Counted from the first letter of the stretch, positions 15,981-25,548 are shown. The stretch is 62,046 bases of DNA from Defluviitaleaceae bacterium (GCA_009784025.1 WQVK01000009.1:1-62046); one strand, 5' to 3'. Notes: generated by a model not told the origin, from the letters alone. Numbers and translations are program-made.

Positions 15981-17066
15981 TTAATGCATTTTTATGCAGC
16001 CTGCGTCCATTACCATAGTTGTGTATCCATTGTCTAGTTTTAATACATCTTCCACGCCGGTACAGGTTATTATAGTTTGCAAGTCTACAATTTCCTCCAG
16101 CAGAAATTTTTGGCGGTGGCTGTCCAGCTCGGATAACACATCGTCTAGCAGAAGTATTGGGCTTTCGCCGGTGCTTTGTTTTATTATTTCAATTTCGGCC
16201 AGCTTGGCGGATAGGGCGGCGGTTCTTTGCTGGCCTTGTGAGCCAAAGTTGCGCACTGGGATTTCATTTATGGTAAATTTTATATCATCTTTGTGGATAC
16301 CACGTGAGGTTGAACCTTGGTAGATATCTCTGGTATGGGATTTTGCCATTTCTTCTAGATAGTTTTCTGTTATATTTTGGATATAGTTTATTTTTAGAGT
16401 TTCTTTGCCGCTGGTTATATTTTTATGGATTATAGCCGCAGCATCGCTTATTTTATTTATAAAACTCTCGCGAGTTTGCATTATTTTGCTGCCATGTTTA
16501 CATAGTTGTTCATCCCATATTTCTAGGCTGTCTGTTTGTGATTTATCTTTTTGTAGGGATTTTAGCAGGGCATTTCGCTGCTTTAGGGCGCGATGGTATT
16601 CTTTAAGTTCGCTGTAATATATGGGGGATAGCTGGCAGATTTCTAAATCCATAAAACGCCTACGCTCTGCCGGGCCGGATTTTATCAGCTGTAAATCTTC
16701 AGGGGTAAACATTACTACCAAAATGCGGCCAAATAAATCCTTCATATGTCGTATTGGTACACGGTTTACAGATACATATTTTTTAGCCCTATTACCCTGT
16801 TTTTCTAGGTACATGTCCATTCTGCTAGATACAGCGCCGCGCACAACTTCTGCCCTTATATTGGCCGATTTTGCATCAAAATTTACAAGCTCCACATCTG
16901 AAGCCGCCCTTAGCGACCTCCCCAAGGCACAAAAATAAACAGCCTCCAAGAAATTCGTCTTACCCTGTGCATTATTTCCATGGATGATGTTTATATTTTG
17001 GCTTAATTCAATTTCGCTAACGCGCAGGTTGCGGAAATCGTTAACGGCAATGGATTTAATGTACAT
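15981..17066 (-). CDS. recF: DNA replication and repair protein RecF
   Basis: A 361-residue SMC-like ATPase that loads RecA at gaps. Walker A GNNAQGKTN is at residues 30-38, an internal signature is PVRNFGSQGQQRTAALSAKLAE, and Walker B LLLDDVLSELDSHRQ lies near the C-terminus. Length is normal. It lies five bases downstream of dnaN in the usual dnaA-dnaN-recF order. The small S4-domain gene (yaaA) often found between dnaN and recF in Firmicutes is absent here. Confidence 0.95.
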   Translation of the reverse strand: MYIKSIAVNDFRNLRVSEIELSQNINIIHGNNAQGKTNFLEAVYFCALGRSLRAASDVELVNFDAKSANIRAEVVRGAVSSRMDMYLEKQGNRAKKYVSVNRVPIRHMKDLFGRILVVMFTPEDLQLIKSGPAERRRFMDLEICQLSPIYYSELKEYHRALKQRNALLKSLQKDKSQTDSLEIWDEQLCKHGSKIMQTRESFINKISDAAAIIHKNITSGKETLKINYIQNITENYLEEMAKSHTRDIYQGSTSRGIHKDDIKFTINEIPVRNFGSQGQQRTAALSAKLAEIEIIKQSTGESPILLLDDVLSELDSHRQKFLLEEIVDLQTIITCTGVEDVLKLDNGYTTMVMDAGCIKMH

Positions 17067-17071
17067 TAAAT

Positions 17072-18211
17072 TTATGCCGGCGGCCTAAGTGGCACTATTA
17101 GATATTTGCAATCTACATTGCTGTCTACACCTTTTATAATACATGGGCTAAGCTGCGAGTTAAACCTTAGCATTACATTTTCTGTATCAATGGCTTTAAG
17201 CGCCTCTATAAAATATCTAGGGTTAAAATGTATGGTAAGCTCGTTGCCATCTGTGTCGCATGGTAGGCCATCGTTTACTTGGCCGCGCTCGTTTTGTACA
17301 GATATCAGAAGGTCGTTATTATTGATTTCTAGCTTGGTTGGTGGCATACGGTTTTCTACCGCAACTAAGATTGCCCTTTCAAATGCGCTTAATAAAGCTG
17401 CCCGGTTTACAGTTACAAGAGTTGCAAAATCTTCGTTAAAAATCTGGTCATATCTTACAAAATCCCCTTCCAATAGGCTAGACACCATTGTGAAGGTATC
17501 ATTTTCAAACACGACATTTTTATCTGTAAAGAATAAATTGACAACAGCCTCTTCGTCTTCACCTTGGCCAGCCCCAGGCAGAATACGGCTAAGCTCATTT
17601 AATGCCTTACCTGGCACAACAGCATCTGCATCTGCAAAATCCCCTTCAAGAAGCTGCGCCGCGTAAGATATCCTAAACATATCCACAGCAACAATGCGTA
17701 ACGCATTATCCTTGATTGCCATAAGTTCACCTGTAAGCACAGGGCGGCTTTGGTCAAGTGACACTGCAAAAATAGTTTGCTTAATCATATCCTTTAAAAT
17801 ATGTGATTTTAATGTGTATGAAACCCCATTCTCACTTTTTATAGTATTAACGTCTGGCAGCGGGAATTCTTCACCTGGTAGGCCAACAATTTTTAGGCTG
17901 CTGCGGCCACTTTTACAAAGTGCCGTGTTAGTTTCGTCAATTTCAATGGTGACAAAATCACCAGGCAGTTTTCTAACAATATCTGAAAATAGTTTGGCAT
18001 CTAAAGCCACAGAACCTACAGAATCAACCTCTGCGGTAATATGCTTTGTTTGGATAGTAAGCTCTTTATCACTGGCGGTAAGGCTAATGCCATCTGCCGT
18101 GGCAGTAACTAGCACACATTCCAATATGCTCATGGTAGTCCGTGAAGAAACAACACGAGACACTAGCCCTAGGGCATCTTGCAGTTGAAATTTATCACAT
18201 GTAAAAATCAT
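17072..18211 (-). CDS. dnaN: DNA polymerase III beta sliding clamp
   Basis: A 379-residue clamp subunit giving the replicative polymerase its processivity. The three-fold repeated clamp domains are recognisable: MIFTCDKFQLQDALGLVSRVV at the start, RPVLTGELM in the middle domain, and the C-terminal YLIVPLRPPA equivalent to the conserved YLVMPMR end. It is separated from dnaA by a 279-bp gap containing a family H repeat. Confidence 0.96.
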   Translation of the reverse strand: MIFTCDKFQLQDALGLVSRVVSSRTTMSILECVLVTATADGISLTASDKELTIQTKHITAEVDSVGSVALDAKLFSDIVRKLPGDFVTIEIDETNTALCKSGRSSLKIVGLPGEEFPLPDVNTIKSENGVSYTLKSHILKDMIKQTIFAVSLDQSRPVLTGELMAIKDNALRIVAVDMFRISYAAQLLEGDFADADAVVPGKALNELSRILPGAGQGEDEEAVVNLFFTDKNVVFENDTFTMVSSLLEGDFVRYDQIFNEDFATLVTVNRAALLSAFERAILVAVENRMPPTKLEINNNDLLISVQNERGQVNDGLPCDTDGNELTIHFNPRYFIEALKAIDTENVMLRFNSQLSPCIIKGVDSNVDCKYLIVPLRPPA

Positions 18212-18490
18212 AAGCGCACCTCATATATATATTATTATTTTTAGTGGCAGTAGTAGTAGGGGCTGTGGATACGTAGATAACCCCCACCAAGCCGTGCCAT
18301 CGCTAACTTTGTACAGTTGACAATCCTGTAAATTTCCTGTGCATATTGCATGTACTTATCAATACAATCCACAATCCACAAAAGTCAATGCTTTCTATTA
18401 ACATCTTATAAACAAAATAATGTTAAAGTTTTTTGCTTCTTTTTTTCAAAAAAGAAGTGGAGGTGTCGGAGGCAAAGCCTCTGACGGTTT
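18212..18490. other. dnaA-dnaN intergenic region with family H repeat
   Basis: About 200 AT-rich bases precede dnaN on the - strand. They hold a one-mismatch DnaA-box-like word (TGTGGATAC at 18264-18272) and weaker ATCCACA words near 18365-18380. 18421-18490 is a family H repeat (AAAGTTTTTTGCTTCTTTTT ... GGAGGCAAAGCCTCTGACGG) abutting the dnaA stop. It could be a secondary origin segment, but the evidence is thin. Confidence 0.45.
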
Positions 18491-19834
18491 TTACTCACCT
18501 TTAATCCGCGTCTCTAACTCATCTACCAATAACCTTAGCTTCTCGTCCATATCCATTTCTCCCTGGATTTTTTCACATGAATGGATTACTGTGGAATGGT
18601 CGCGGTCTCCGAAGTTGCGGCCTACGTCTGGTAGGCTTACATCTAATAGCTTGCGGGATAGGAACATTGCTATCTGGCGGGGTAAAACTATGGCTTGGGT
18701 GCGTTTACGGCCGCATATATCTTCTATTGTAACTTTAAAATGTTTGGTTACTATCTTTTGGATGTAAGGGATGGTTATTTCTGGCTTTACTCGGCCTACA
18801 AGTTGGTCTTTTAGGGCTGTTTCGGCTAGTTCCAGGTTTATTGTTTTGTTTGTTAATTTTGCATAGGCCATTACTTTGTTTAGGGCGCCTTCAAGGTCTC
18901 GTATGTTGGATACTATGTTGTTTGTTATAAATTCTTTTACTTCTTTTGGTATTTCCATTCTTTCTACGGCTAATTTTTTTTCTAATATGGCAGTACGTGT
19001 TTCGTAGTCTGGCATGGTGATATCTGCTATCAAGCCTGCTGCAAAGCGTGATGTGAGGCGGGTTTCTAGGCCGGTTAGGTCTTTTGGCGGCAGGTCGCTG
19101 GTTAGGATTATTTGCTTGTTTGCGCTGTGTAGGTCGTTAAAAGTGTGGAAAAGTTCTTCCTGGGTTTCTACTTTGCCCATAAGAAATTGTACGTCGTCTA
19201 CCAGAAGAACATCACATTCACGATATTTATTTTTGAAGGCTTGCGTGGTGTTTTCGCGGATAGAGCGGATAAATTCGTTGGTGAATGTTTCGCTGGATAC
19301 GTACATGACTTTAGTTTCTGGGTCATGCTCTAGTATTTGGTTGCCAATAGCATGTATTAAATGAGTTTTACCAAGGCCAACGCCACCGTATAGGAACAAT
19401 GGATTATATGTGTTAACGCCTGGTGTATCTGCCACGGCTAGGGCGGCAGCATAGGCAAGCTCGTTACATTTTCCTTTAACAAATGTGCCAAAAATATATT
19501 TTTGCCTAAGGTTGGTTTTTTCATAATATTGGCTACGTTTATGCTCTTTTACCATGTTGCCGCCGTCGAAATCATCTGGTGATACTATCATTACGTCTGC
19601 AATCTCAAAATTAGCTACAGAACGCAAGGAGCGCGTGATTTCTGGCAAATACCTAATAATTATTTCATGCTTAAAGAAATTACTTTCAGTTTTTAAGGTC
19701 AGGATGCCGTTTTCGTATGAAAATGGTTGTATCGGGGCTATGTGGGCTTCGTACACTACCGGCGTCATGGAGTTTTGTAGGATTGGTAGGGTTCTTTGCC
19801 ATAATTCTATAAGGTTGCTGTCTTGTGATTTCAT
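18491..19834 (-). CDS. dnaA: Chromosomal replication initiator protein DnaA
   Basis: A 447-residue AAA+ initiator that binds DnaA boxes and melts oriC. Domains in order: N-terminal domain I (residues 1-80), a short linker, AAA+ domain with Walker A GGVGLGKTH (150-158), Walker B LLVDDVQF, and sensor and arginine regions. The C-terminal DNA-binding domain has the signature RDHSTVIHSCEKI. I start at the ATG at 19834, preceded by AGAGGT. The ORF extends 15 codons further upstream, but that part holds two DnaA boxes. Upstream lies the candidate oriC. Confidence 0.96.
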   Translation of the reverse strand: MKSQDSNLIELWQRTLPILQNSMTPVVYEAHIAPIQPFSYENGILTLKTESNFFKHEIIIRYLPEITRSLRSVANFEIADVMIVSPDDFDGGNMVKEHKRSQYYEKTNLRQKYIFGTFVKGKCNELAYAAALAVADTPGVNTYNPLFLYGGVGLGKTHLIHAIGNQILEHDPETKVMYVSSETFTNEFIRSIRENTTQAFKNKYRECDVLLVDDVQFLMGKVETQEELFHTFNDLHSANKQIILTSDLPPKDLTGLETRLTSRFAAGLIADITMPDYETRTAILEKKLAVERMEIPKEVKEFITNNIVSNIRDLEGALNKVMAYAKLTNKTINLELAETALKDQLVGRVKPEITIPYIQKIVTKHFKVTIEDICGRKRTQAIVLPRQIAMFLSRKLLDVSLPDVGRNFGDRDHSTVIHSCEKIQGEMDMDEKLRLLVDELETRIKGE

Positions 19835-20005
19835 AGCGTTTGACCTCTTTCTGTGGGTTATCCACATGGTTATCAACATGATGTTAATAACTTAGGCGTT
19901 ATCTAAGTTATTTTACTAATAATATATCAAAAGGGATGTTGATAAGCAATAAAAAAAGTGGAAAGTTTTTCGGGTTATCAACTACTAATAAACAAATTAT
20001 CCACT
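19835..20005. other. Candidate oriC: DnaA-box cluster upstream of dnaA
   Basis: A perfect TTATCCACA box lies at 19858-19866. TTATCAACA is at 19870-19878, its reverse complement TGTTGATAA at 19937-19945, TTATCAACT at 19975-19983 and TTATCCACT at 19997-20005; the last two lie in the 3' end of the histidine kinase gene. Between boxes are an AT-rich stretch and a perfect 10-bp inverted repeat (AATAACTTAG/CTAAGTTATT, 19886-19912). The cluster could serve dnaA autoregulation, origin function or both. Confidence 0.7.
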
Positions 20006-21408
20006 AGTGGCAGTGCAAAACTAAAATGACAGCCACCACCGGGAGAACTTTCTAATTTAATATTCTCCCCATGGGCGCGTATGAATGATTTTACAATGGA
20101 CAGGCCAAGGCCGCTTCCCATTTTATCTTCGCCACGGGAAGGGTCACCTTTGTAAAAGCGGTCGAATATGCGTTTTTGCTCTTCTTGCGAAATACCTGGC
20201 CCATTATCGCTTACGGATATTATAACTTTATCGCTGCTGCCAGTTATACTGGTTTCTATTGTAATTTCGCCGCCTTCTTGGGTAAATTTTACGGCGTTGT
20301 CTATTAAATTGTATAGGCAGCGGCGGATTTTATCTTCGTCTGCGTTTACTGTATCTGTGGGGTGGGTAAAATGGCTATTTATCATGAGGCGTTTTTGAGT
20401 GGCGCGAGCTTCGAAGCCTAGTATGGTGTTTCGTATTAACTGGTTTATATCAAAATTTGTTTTCTGCAGTTTAATTTCTGCATCTTGCACCAGGTTAATG
20501 TCCATTATATTGTTGGAGAGTTTTATCAGACGCTCGGATTCATCCAAAACAATTTCCAGGTAGCGTGGTTGTTGGCTTGGCGTGATTGTGCCGTCTTGCA
20601 TGGCTGTAAGGAAACCTCGCATAGATGTAAGTGGCGAACGTATATCATGAGAAATATTAGCAATAAAAACACGGCGTATTTTTTCTTGCTCTTGCAGGCT
20701 TTCTGCCATGGAGTTAAAGCTTTCTGCCAGCTGGTCAATTTCATTGCTGGTATGCCTTACAGGTATGCGCTCTTCAAAGTTACCCCCGGCAATTACAGCC
20801 GCTGCGGCATTTATTTTACGCAATGGCTTACTTATAGCCCGGCTAGAAAGGTAAATAAAAATAGACGCAATAAACCCAACTATCACAAGAGACATGATAG
20901 TAAGGCGGTACATTTCATCTATTGTGGATTCTAATTCCTCCATAGAAACGCCAACCAGCGCAGCTCCAGCTACCTGGTTATTAAACCTATATGGGTAACC
21001 TACAACCAGCAGCGGCTCAAGCGCCGGGTGGTTTGCAGAACCATAAACTATAACAATCTCACCCTCCATTACAGGTACAAGCTCTGGTAGCGGAATATCT
21101 GCAGTGACTCCTTCTGGTAACCCATGCGCTAATAGCACGGTAAAATCCGTACTAAGTAAAATAACCGTGGCATCTAAATAATGGTATAAATTCATGATTT
21201 CAATCCCAAGGGGCTGTAAATTAAAAATCCCATATTCCGCAATATTTTCTACAGAATATGCAATACGCTGTGCAAGTGTAGTAAGCTCTGCAATACGCCT
21301 GTCTGTTAAATGCCCCCTAATTCCCTGCACCAAAACAAGCCCCAAAAAACTGAGGCTAACCACCAAAATACCCAAATGCAAGAAAAGTTGCTTCCAAAAA
21401 ATTCTCAT
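19978..21408 (-). CDS. Orphan sensor histidine kinase
   Basis: A 476-residue membrane sensor kinase. It has an N-terminal TM segment (about residues 10-31), an extracytoplasmic sensor region (about 32-165), a second TM segment (about 168-190) and a HAMP domain ending near 240. HisKA contains the phospho-acceptor in FIANISHDIRSPLTS (His about 255). HATPase_c has N-box NLIDNAVKF, G1 DNGPGIS and G2 GSGLGLSIV. No response regulator is adjacent. Its 3' end carries two DnaA-like boxes, so it sits immediately upstream of dnaA. The start has only a weak GGATGTGA site. Confidence 0.88.
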   Translation of the reverse strand: MRIFWKQLFLHLGILVVSLSFLGLVLVQGIRGHLTDRRIAELTTLAQRIAYSVENIAEYGIFNLQPLGIEIMNLYHYLDATVILLSTDFTVLLAHGLPEGVTADIPLPELVPVMEGEIVIVYGSANHPALEPLLVVGYPYRFNNQVAGAALVGVSMEELESTIDEMYRLTIMSLVIVGFIASIFIYLSSRAISKPLRKINAAAAVIAGGNFEERIPVRHTSNEIDQLAESFNSMAESLQEQEKIRRVFIANISHDIRSPLTSMRGFLTAMQDGTITPSQQPRYLEIVLDESERLIKLSNNIMDINLVQDAEIKLQKTNFDINQLIRNTILGFEARATQKRLMINSHFTHPTDTVNADEDKIRRCLYNLIDNAVKFTQEGGEITIETSITGSSDKVIISVSDNGPGISQEEQKRIFDRFYKGDPSRGEDKMGSGLGLSIVKSFIRAHGENIKLESSPGGGCHFSFALPLVDNLFISS

Positions 21409-21496
21409 ATGTTCACATCCAAGACAAAGTGATGTATAATTGTCAAGATTTAAGGTTAAGATTATGTGGCTTTGCCCACAGTAAAAAATTTTACAT

Positions 21497-21598
21497 TAGA
21501 GTTCTTCTTAAATTGCAAAAAACGCAATTTCAGAAGAAGCAAAATATTGAAAATGTAACTCTTCCGAAATTAAAAAACGTAATTTCGGAAGAAGTCTA
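21497..21598. repeat. Family C MITE-like element (C3)
   Basis: A complete 102-bp copy with termini TAGAGTTCTTCTTAAATTGC and AATTTCGGAAGAAGTCTA. It is two hairpins in tandem (arms around CAAAAAACG and around TAAAAAACG) joined by GCAAAATATTGAAAATGTAA. It lies between the histidine kinase and the divergent ligase-like gene. Confidence 0.85.
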
Positions 21599-21648
21599 TT
21601 CTTTAAAAATTTTTGCTTCTTGTTCAACTATACGGAGGATACCATACT

Positions 21649-23532
21649 ATGGCTAAAAAGAAAAATAACCAGGTTCAGTTTTCGGATATATTGGTTGGTG
21701 CTATGCTGCTTCTGGTGGTGGCAGTTATGCCGCTTGTTGCAAGAGCTGTTGAGGTTAATGTACCTTTAGAGCTGGTGGGGATTATTCCCCATGATAGCGA
21801 GGGGCGTATTGTTGATGTTTTTACCTATTGGAAGGGTATGCTGGTTTATTTAGCGGCAGTGGTAATTGGGTTTTATCTTGTTAGCGAGGCTGCTACTGCA
21901 GGGGTTATGCCGGATTTTAAAAAGATTTTTGCTAAGCCGCCGGTGTTTTTGTCATGTGCTTATTTGGTTATGGTGATTATTTCCGTGATTGCTTCAAGCT
22001 ATACTCGCACATCTTTGTTTGGCACTGCAGATCGCAGCGAGGGTATGTTTATGTGGATGGCCTATATTGTGGTATTTTTTGGGGCTATTAATTATGTACG
22101 CGAGGTTAAGTTTGCTAAGGTTTTAATGTATGGGTTGATTTTTTCTTCTATTGTAATGGGGGCTATTGGGGCTGGGCAGCTTTTTGGGTTTGATTTTTTT
22201 GATTCTGGGCTGGCTGTGCGGCTTGTTATACCTGGGGGGGAATGGCATATGTCTACGGTTTTTGATATTGCCCACGGCACTCTTTTTAACCCTAATACTT
22301 TTGGTAAGTATACAGCTATGCTAAGTCCGCTTTTGCTGCTGGCGGCGCTTACTTATGACGGTAAGTTTTATGTACGGATATTGTTTTTGGTGGCTGGCGG
22401 GCTTATGTTGCTTAGTGTTTTTGGCAGCAGTAGCTTAGGCGGGCTGGTTGGTATTGTTGCGGCGGTTGGAGTGCTGGCGGTTACGTTTTTAGCTGGGTTT
22501 ATTAACAGGCGCAGGGGTGACGAGCCAGAAAAGCTTGGTAAGCTGGCTAAGGTAACTGGTATCGGTACGGTGGCTGTTGTTGCTTCAATGTTGCTTGCTA
22601 TTTTATTTGTGCCGCCACTTAATGATAGGGTGACATTTTTGTTTAACCGCATGGGAGATGCCATGCGGGCAGAAACAACCACAGGGTACAACTTTGTAAC
22701 AGAGGGCGACACCATGCAGGTTTTTCGTGATGGTGAAAAGGTTTATAGCATTGTTATAAGAGAATATGTGCCGGGCATAGAGCAAAATGTGTATACCATA
22801 GTAGATGCAGCCGGCAATGACACAGCGTTTGTAGGGGAAGGCTCGCCATTGTTTAACACAGAAGGCGGACAAATTACGCCGCCTGCAAGCTTGTACTATG
22901 TGCCTGGGTATGGCAATGTTTCTGTTATATCTGCCCGGGGTGATGTTTTGTTTAACAATTTTATTCTAACCTTGTACGATGGCAGGATACATGTCATACG
23001 GCCCGGCAGGAATGATTATATTGATTTATCTGTGCCGGTACCGGCGTGGGGCTTTTATGGGCGGGAGACATGGGGGTCTAACCGGGGGTATATATGGTCC
23101 CGAACATTTCCGCTAATGCCGCGGCGTGTGATTGCGGGCAGCGGGCCGGATACTTTCACCAGCGCTTTCCCAAACCATGACATTGTTAGTGCCCAAAGGT
23201 TTTTCAATGCAGCAACCACCGTGGATAAAGCGCATAATATCTTCCTGCAAACATGGGTGACCACTGGCGGGATTTCTGCCATTTTGCTGTTTGGGCTGTT
23301 TTTCCATTATATGTTTACTACTTTTGTTTCGTTGGTTAAATCTAAGGGCGAGCAGATGTTCTCTTATGGCTTGCGACTTGGGCTTTTGGCGGCGGTTAGC
23401 GGTTTTGTAATGAGCAGCATGGCTACAGACAGCACCGTAGGCTCTACGGGGGTTTTCTTCGTGCTTTTGGGCATGGGGTATGGGCTAAATTATTGCAGGG
23501 CAAAGGATGAGGTGATTTTATCAAAGAATTAG
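21649..23532 (+). CDS. O-antigen ligase/polymerase (Wzy-like) family membrane protein
   Basis: A 627-residue polytopic membrane protein with about ten TM helices. A large extracytoplasmic domain (about residues 340-510) ends in SAFPNHDIVSAQRFFNAATT and the DKAHNIFLQTWVTTGG motif typical of the Wzy_C/O-antigen-ligase family, where the histidine is functionally important. Members join or polymerise surface glycans; the glycan here is unknown. The start is the ATG after CGGAGG (10-base spacing), rather than the ORF's earlier in-frame codon. It is followed 14 bp later by rsmA. Confidence 0.75.
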   Translation: MAKKKNNQVQFSDILVGAMLLLVVAVMPLVARAVEVNVPLELVGIIPHDSEGRIVDVFTYWKGMLVYLAAVVIGFYLVSEAATAGVMPDFKKIFAKPPVFLSCAYLVMVIISVIASSYTRTSLFGTADRSEGMFMWMAYIVVFFGAINYVREVKFAKVLMYGLIFSSIVMGAIGAGQLFGFDFFDSGLAVRLVIPGGEWHMSTVFDIAHGTLFNPNTFGKYTAMLSPLLLLAALTYDGKFYVRILFLVAGGLMLLSVFGSSSLGGLVGIVAAVGVLAVTFLAGFINRRRGDEPEKLGKLAKVTGIGTVAVVASMLLAILFVPPLNDRVTFLFNRMGDAMRAETTTGYNFVTEGDTMQVFRDGEKVYSIVIREYVPGIEQNVYTIVDAAGNDTAFVGEGSPLFNTEGGQITPPASLYYVPGYGNVSVISARGDVLFNNFILTLYDGRIHVIRPGRNDYIDLSVPVPAWGFYGRETWGSNRGYIWSRTFPLMPRRVIAGSGPDTFTSAFPNHDIVSAQRFFNAATTVDKAHNIFLQTWVTTGGISAILLFGLFFHYMFTTFVSLVKSKGEQMFSYGLRLGLLAAVSGFVMSSMATDSTVGSTGVFFVLLGMGYGLNYCRAKDEVILSKN

Positions 23533-23546
23533 TCACCCATGCAGGC

Positions 23547-24386
23547 GTGCGGCAGATTATGCTGCGCTATGGCCTTACTGCAAAGAAAAAACTAGGGCAG
23601 AATTTCTTGATAGACGCCCATGTTTGTGAAAAAATTTTGAAAGCGGCAGATGTCCAAGAAGGGGATGTTGTGCTGGAAATTGGCCCGGGTATTGGTTCGC
23701 TTACCCAAGGGATTTTAGAAAGGGCTGGCGAAGCCGGGCAAGTTGTGGCTGTGGAACTGGATAAGCAGCTAGTGGGTGTGTTAGGGGATTTGTTTGGCAG
23801 CAGGGAGAATTTTAGCCTTGTGCAAGATGATATCCTGCGGGTGGATTTAGCGGCTATTTTGCCCCCAAGGCGCGATGTGAAAGTAGTGGCTAACTTGCCA
23901 TATTACATTACCACGCCGGTGATTTTAAGCTTGCTGGAAAGCCCGCTGTCCATTCGTTCTATCACGATTATGCTACAAAAAGAAGTTGCCCAGCGCATGG
24001 CGGCCAAGCCTGGCACAAAGGATTACGGCTCGCTTACCCTGGCGGTGCAGTATCATGCGAAGGTTAGTGTGGCGGCGAATGTGCCGGTTAACTGCTTCCT
24101 GCCGCGGCCAGGGGTGGATTCTGCCGTGGCCCATTTAGAAATTTTAAACAAGCCGCCAGTGGATGTGGATAGGGAAATATTTTTCCGGATAATACATGGC
24201 GCATTTGGCCAGCGGCGAAAGACTCTGCTGAACGCTCTATTTGCAGCAGGCTTTGGGGAGAATAAAGAGCAGCTTGCAGCCGCGATAGAATCATGCGGGT
24301 TAAGCCCAAGTGTAAGGGGTGAAGCCTTGGGCATGGAAGAATTTGCGAGGCTGGCGGAGGCTTTAGGGGATTTGCATAAACTTTAA
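23547..24386 (+). CDS. rsmA: 16S rRNA (adenine(1518)-N6/adenine(1519)-N6)-dimethyltransferase
   Basis: A 279-residue KsgA-type enzyme that dimethylates two adjacent adenines near the 3' end of 16S rRNA. Family motifs are GLTAKKKLGQNFLID (about residues 9-23), SAM-binding VLEIGPGIGSLT, VVANLPYYITTPVI (the NLPY active-site motif), and FGQRRKTLLNAL near the C-terminus. GTG is the only usable upstream start before an in-frame stop; ATG at 23559 is the alternative. It follows the ligase-like gene by 14 bp. Confidence 0.95.
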   Translation: MRQIMLRYGLTAKKKLGQNFLIDAHVCEKILKAADVQEGDVVLEIGPGIGSLTQGILERAGEAGQVVAVELDKQLVGVLGDLFGSRENFSLVQDDILRVDLAAILPPRRDVKVVANLPYYITTPVILSLLESPLSIRSITIMLQKEVAQRMAAKPGTKDYGSLTLAVQYHAKVSVAANVPVNCFLPRPGVDSAVAHLEILNKPPVDVDREIFFRIIHGAFGQRRKTLLNALFAAGFGENKEQLAAAIESCGLSPSVRGEALGMEEFARLAEALGDLHKL

Positions 24387-24640
24387 AATAAATTTGAATT
24401 TATTATTTTTGCGAAAAGTGGCTGAGATAGCGGCTTTATAGCGGCAATGGTTTAACGAAAGTAGGCAAAAAGGTTACTTTTTACTTAAAAAATGGTACCA
24501 TACGGTACCATTTTGCCAGAATTATGGTACCGTATGGTACCACGCTTAATGAAAATTATAGTTTTTTGCTTCTTTTTTCCAAAAAATAAGTGGAGGCGGC
24601 AATGCCTCTTACGGTTTTGCGACATACTTAGGAGGCCCAT
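24387..24640. repeat. Family D pair (D3) and family H repeat before the TraX gene
   Basis: D3 units start at 24494 (GGTACCATACGGTACC) and 24526 (GGTACCGTATGGTACC), exact reverse complements of each other and 32 bp apart. 24552-24617 is a family H copy (TTTTTTGCTTCTTTTTTCC ... GTGGAGGCGGCAATGCCTC). No gene is seen here. Confidence 0.75.
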
Positions 24641-25375
24641 ATGACAGTATTTCATTTGAAGGTTATTGCGCTTGTTACTATGGTTATAGACCATACTGGA
24701 GCGGCGCTTTTTCCGTATCAGGAGTTTTTTGTTTTGCGGGTTATTGGGCGGGTGGCGTTTCCTATTTTTGTTTATTTGGTTGCAGAGGGCTTTAGGCATA
24801 CTAAAAGCCCAGGTTGGTTTTTGGCTAGGCTTGGGGCGTTTGCCATTATTTCCGAGCCGTTTTTTGATTGGACGCTTCGCCGGGCGGATATCCCGTGGGG
24901 TGTGGACTTTTTCAATAATACCAATATTTTTTATACGCTGTTTTTGGGCGGGCTGGCCATTACGTTGTACAAGATAGCAGATGAAAAAATGTGGCTGCTC
25001 ACGCCGCTGCCAGTGGTGGCTGCTGCGTGGTTGGCGCGGTGGTTCTCTACGGATTATGCGGCCTATGGCGTGGTGTTTATTTTTGCTATGTATTGGTTTA
25101 AGGATTTTAATAAGCGGGTTGCGGCCATGGTGCTGCTTTGCTTATGGCAGCAACGCTGGGTGGTGCAGGCGGCGCTTAGGTATTGGCTGCTGGATGTGCC
25201 TTATGCCCGTGCGGTGGATACGCTTGAGCTGATGTTAATCCCGGCTACGCTTGTGGGTGTGGTGCTGGTGTTGCTGTACAATGGCAAGCGCGGGCCCGGA
25301 TTAAAATGGTTTTTTTACGCGGCCTACCCGGCGCATTTGGCGGTGTTGTTGCTTATTCGGCTCAATTATTTTTAA
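24641..25375 (+). CDS. TraX family membrane protein
   Basis: A 244-residue polytopic membrane protein matching the TraX family. The family is named for the F-plasmid pilin acetylase but is widespread as chromosomal genes of unknown function. The conserved start LKVIALVTMVIDHTGAALFP, then VLRVIGRVAFPIFVYLVAEGFRHTK and FAIISEPFFDW, are typical; about eight TM segments follow. The AGGAGG site sits six bases before the ATG. No conjugation genes are nearby. Confidence 0.8.
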   Translation: MTVFHLKVIALVTMVIDHTGAALFPYQEFFVLRVIGRVAFPIFVYLVAEGFRHTKSPGWFLARLGAFAIISEPFFDWTLRRADIPWGVDFFNNTNIFYTLFLGGLAITLYKIADEKMWLLTPLPVVAAAWLARWFSTDYAAYGVVFIFAMYWFKDFNKRVAAMVLLCLWQQRWVVQAALRYWLLDVPYARAVDTLELMLIPATLVGVVLVLLYNGKRGPGLKWFFYAAYPAHLAVLLLIRLNYF

Positions 25376-25425
25376 TGATGCCGGCAGTTTGTTAGAAAAT
25401 GTCAGGTAAAGACGATTTGATTTTC

Positions 25426-25454
25426 TTGCTTTTTTATTATGGTTGTGTTAGAAT
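25426..25454 (+). promoter_or_regulatory. Promoter of the initiator tRNA
   Basis: TTGCTT (25426-25431), a 17-bp spacer and TAGAAT (25449-25454) in a TGTTAGAAT context, 12 bases before the tRNA. The same -10 word is used by the argC promoter at 58930. Confidence 0.65.
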
Positions 25455-25466
25455 GGCTTTATCCGC

Positions 25467-25540
<74 letters not shown>

Positions 25541-25548
25541 GATGAAAT

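Noticed and set aside
18365-18380. Additional DnaA boxes in the dnaA-dnaN gap
   Set aside because: Only partial ATCCACA words are present; they are noted in the gap entry but not called.
24641-25375. Conjugation gene traX
   Set aside because: TraX-family proteins are common on clostridial chromosomes without conjugation genes, as here.
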